DNA from: Acidobacteriaceae bacterium
GTDB lineage: Bacteria > Acidobacteriota > Terriglobia > Terriglobales > Acidobacteriaceae
Length of the DNA stretch: 6,039 nt
Reading direction: 5' to 3'
Assembly: GCA_003165455.1 (NCBI GenBank)
Contig: PLUJ01000052.1
Location: forward strand, 369-6,407
The notes below the pieces were generated by a model. The model had not been told where the DNA came from. It did not search any database and worked only from the letters and a program-made list of their open reading frames with translations. The position numbers were made by a program, and so were the translations under genes. Positions 5,879 to 6,039 of this stretch are shown here, one piece after another (positions within the stretch are counted from its first letter, which is position 1; each line of letters starts with the position of its first letter).

Positions 5879-6039
5879 CTATCCGCGCCAGCCTCCAATT
5901 TCCTTAAGCCCTTTTCCAAGTGTGTGTTCAAACAGCCTTACTCGGTGCCGGGAATGTTCGAATTCGTGTATGTCCGCCCAAACCTCCGCCAGGAATCCCT
6001 TATCGTGCGTAGACGACTCTCCACAGGTGGCGCAGCGCG
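5879..6039 (-). CDS. Hypothetical protein, C-terminal 52 residues, with a CxxC pair (5' end outside window)
   Basis: I do not recognise this protein. On the - strand one frame stays open from the window edge (first full codon at 6037) to a TAG at 5879-5881, while the other two - strand frames meet stops. The visible residues begin with RCATCGESS, a CxxC pair like a zinc-ribbon knuckle, followed by THDKGF, and then an acidic and His-rich segment, EVWADIHEFEHSRHR. The end, LFEHTLGKGLKEIGGWRG, contains a likely helix. The spread of charged and hydrophobic residues looks like real protein. It converges on pgl with 22 bases between stops, so it marks the right-hand end of the operon. The fragment is short, and an artefact is possible. 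Confidence 0.5.
   Translation of the reverse strand, partial: RCATCGESSTHDKGFLAEVWADIHEFEHSRHRVRLFEHTLGKGLKEIGGWRG

Noticed and set aside
1..6039. A previously undescribed system (defence, mobile or RNA-based)
   Set aside because: All full-length genes belong to known central-metabolism families. No repeat array, integrase, transposase, tRNA-like fold or reverse transcriptase was seen on either strand.

Overview
This is bacterial DNA carrying a compact glucose-oxidation cluster. From left to right it holds the 3' end of a GH15 glucoamylase-type glycosidase gene (1-1055), gnd (6-phosphogluconate dehydrogenase, 1144-2559), zwf (glucose-6-phosphate dehydrogenase, 2556-4106), glk (glucokinase, 4103-5101) and pgl (6-phosphogluconolactonase, 5098-5856), all on the + strand. 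On the - strand, the end of a small unrecognised gene (5879-6039) converges on pgl. There is no RNA gene, mobile element or CRISPR array, and no gap over 300 bases without a gene.

The genes form one metabolic route. GH15 enzymes release glucose from alpha-glucans, Glk phosphorylates it, Zwf oxidises it to 6-phosphogluconolactone, Pgl hydrolyses the lactone, and Gnd decarboxylates 6-phosphogluconate to ribulose 5-phosphate. The last four genes cover the oxidative pentose phosphate pathway plus its entry kinase. They are joined by three successive 4-base stop/start overlaps (ATGA, ATGA, GTGA), so they are almost certainly one translationally coupled operon. An 88-base gap separates GH15 from gnd. 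No convincing promoter or intrinsic terminator was found.

The most notable feature is a change in base composition inside zwf. GH15, gnd and the first ~210 codons of zwf are very GC-rich: a hand count over 2641-3180 gives about 11% of codons ending in A or T. From about 3240 to the end of zwf the figure is about one third, and glk and pgl look the same. The change falls just after the family's most conserved coding stretch (the DHYLGKE box, 3150-3176), with the reading frame intact. The window is therefore either a natural recombinant formed in conserved zwf, or a chimera assembled from two organisms with the same operon.

Taxonomy is uncertain. The right half (glk, pgl) recalls Acidobacteriota from memory of that group's proteins. 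The left half suggests a GC-rich soil or subsurface bacterium. I did not find a novel defence or mobile system; the enzymes are known families, and the interest lies in the zwf junction and in unusual residues of Gnd.
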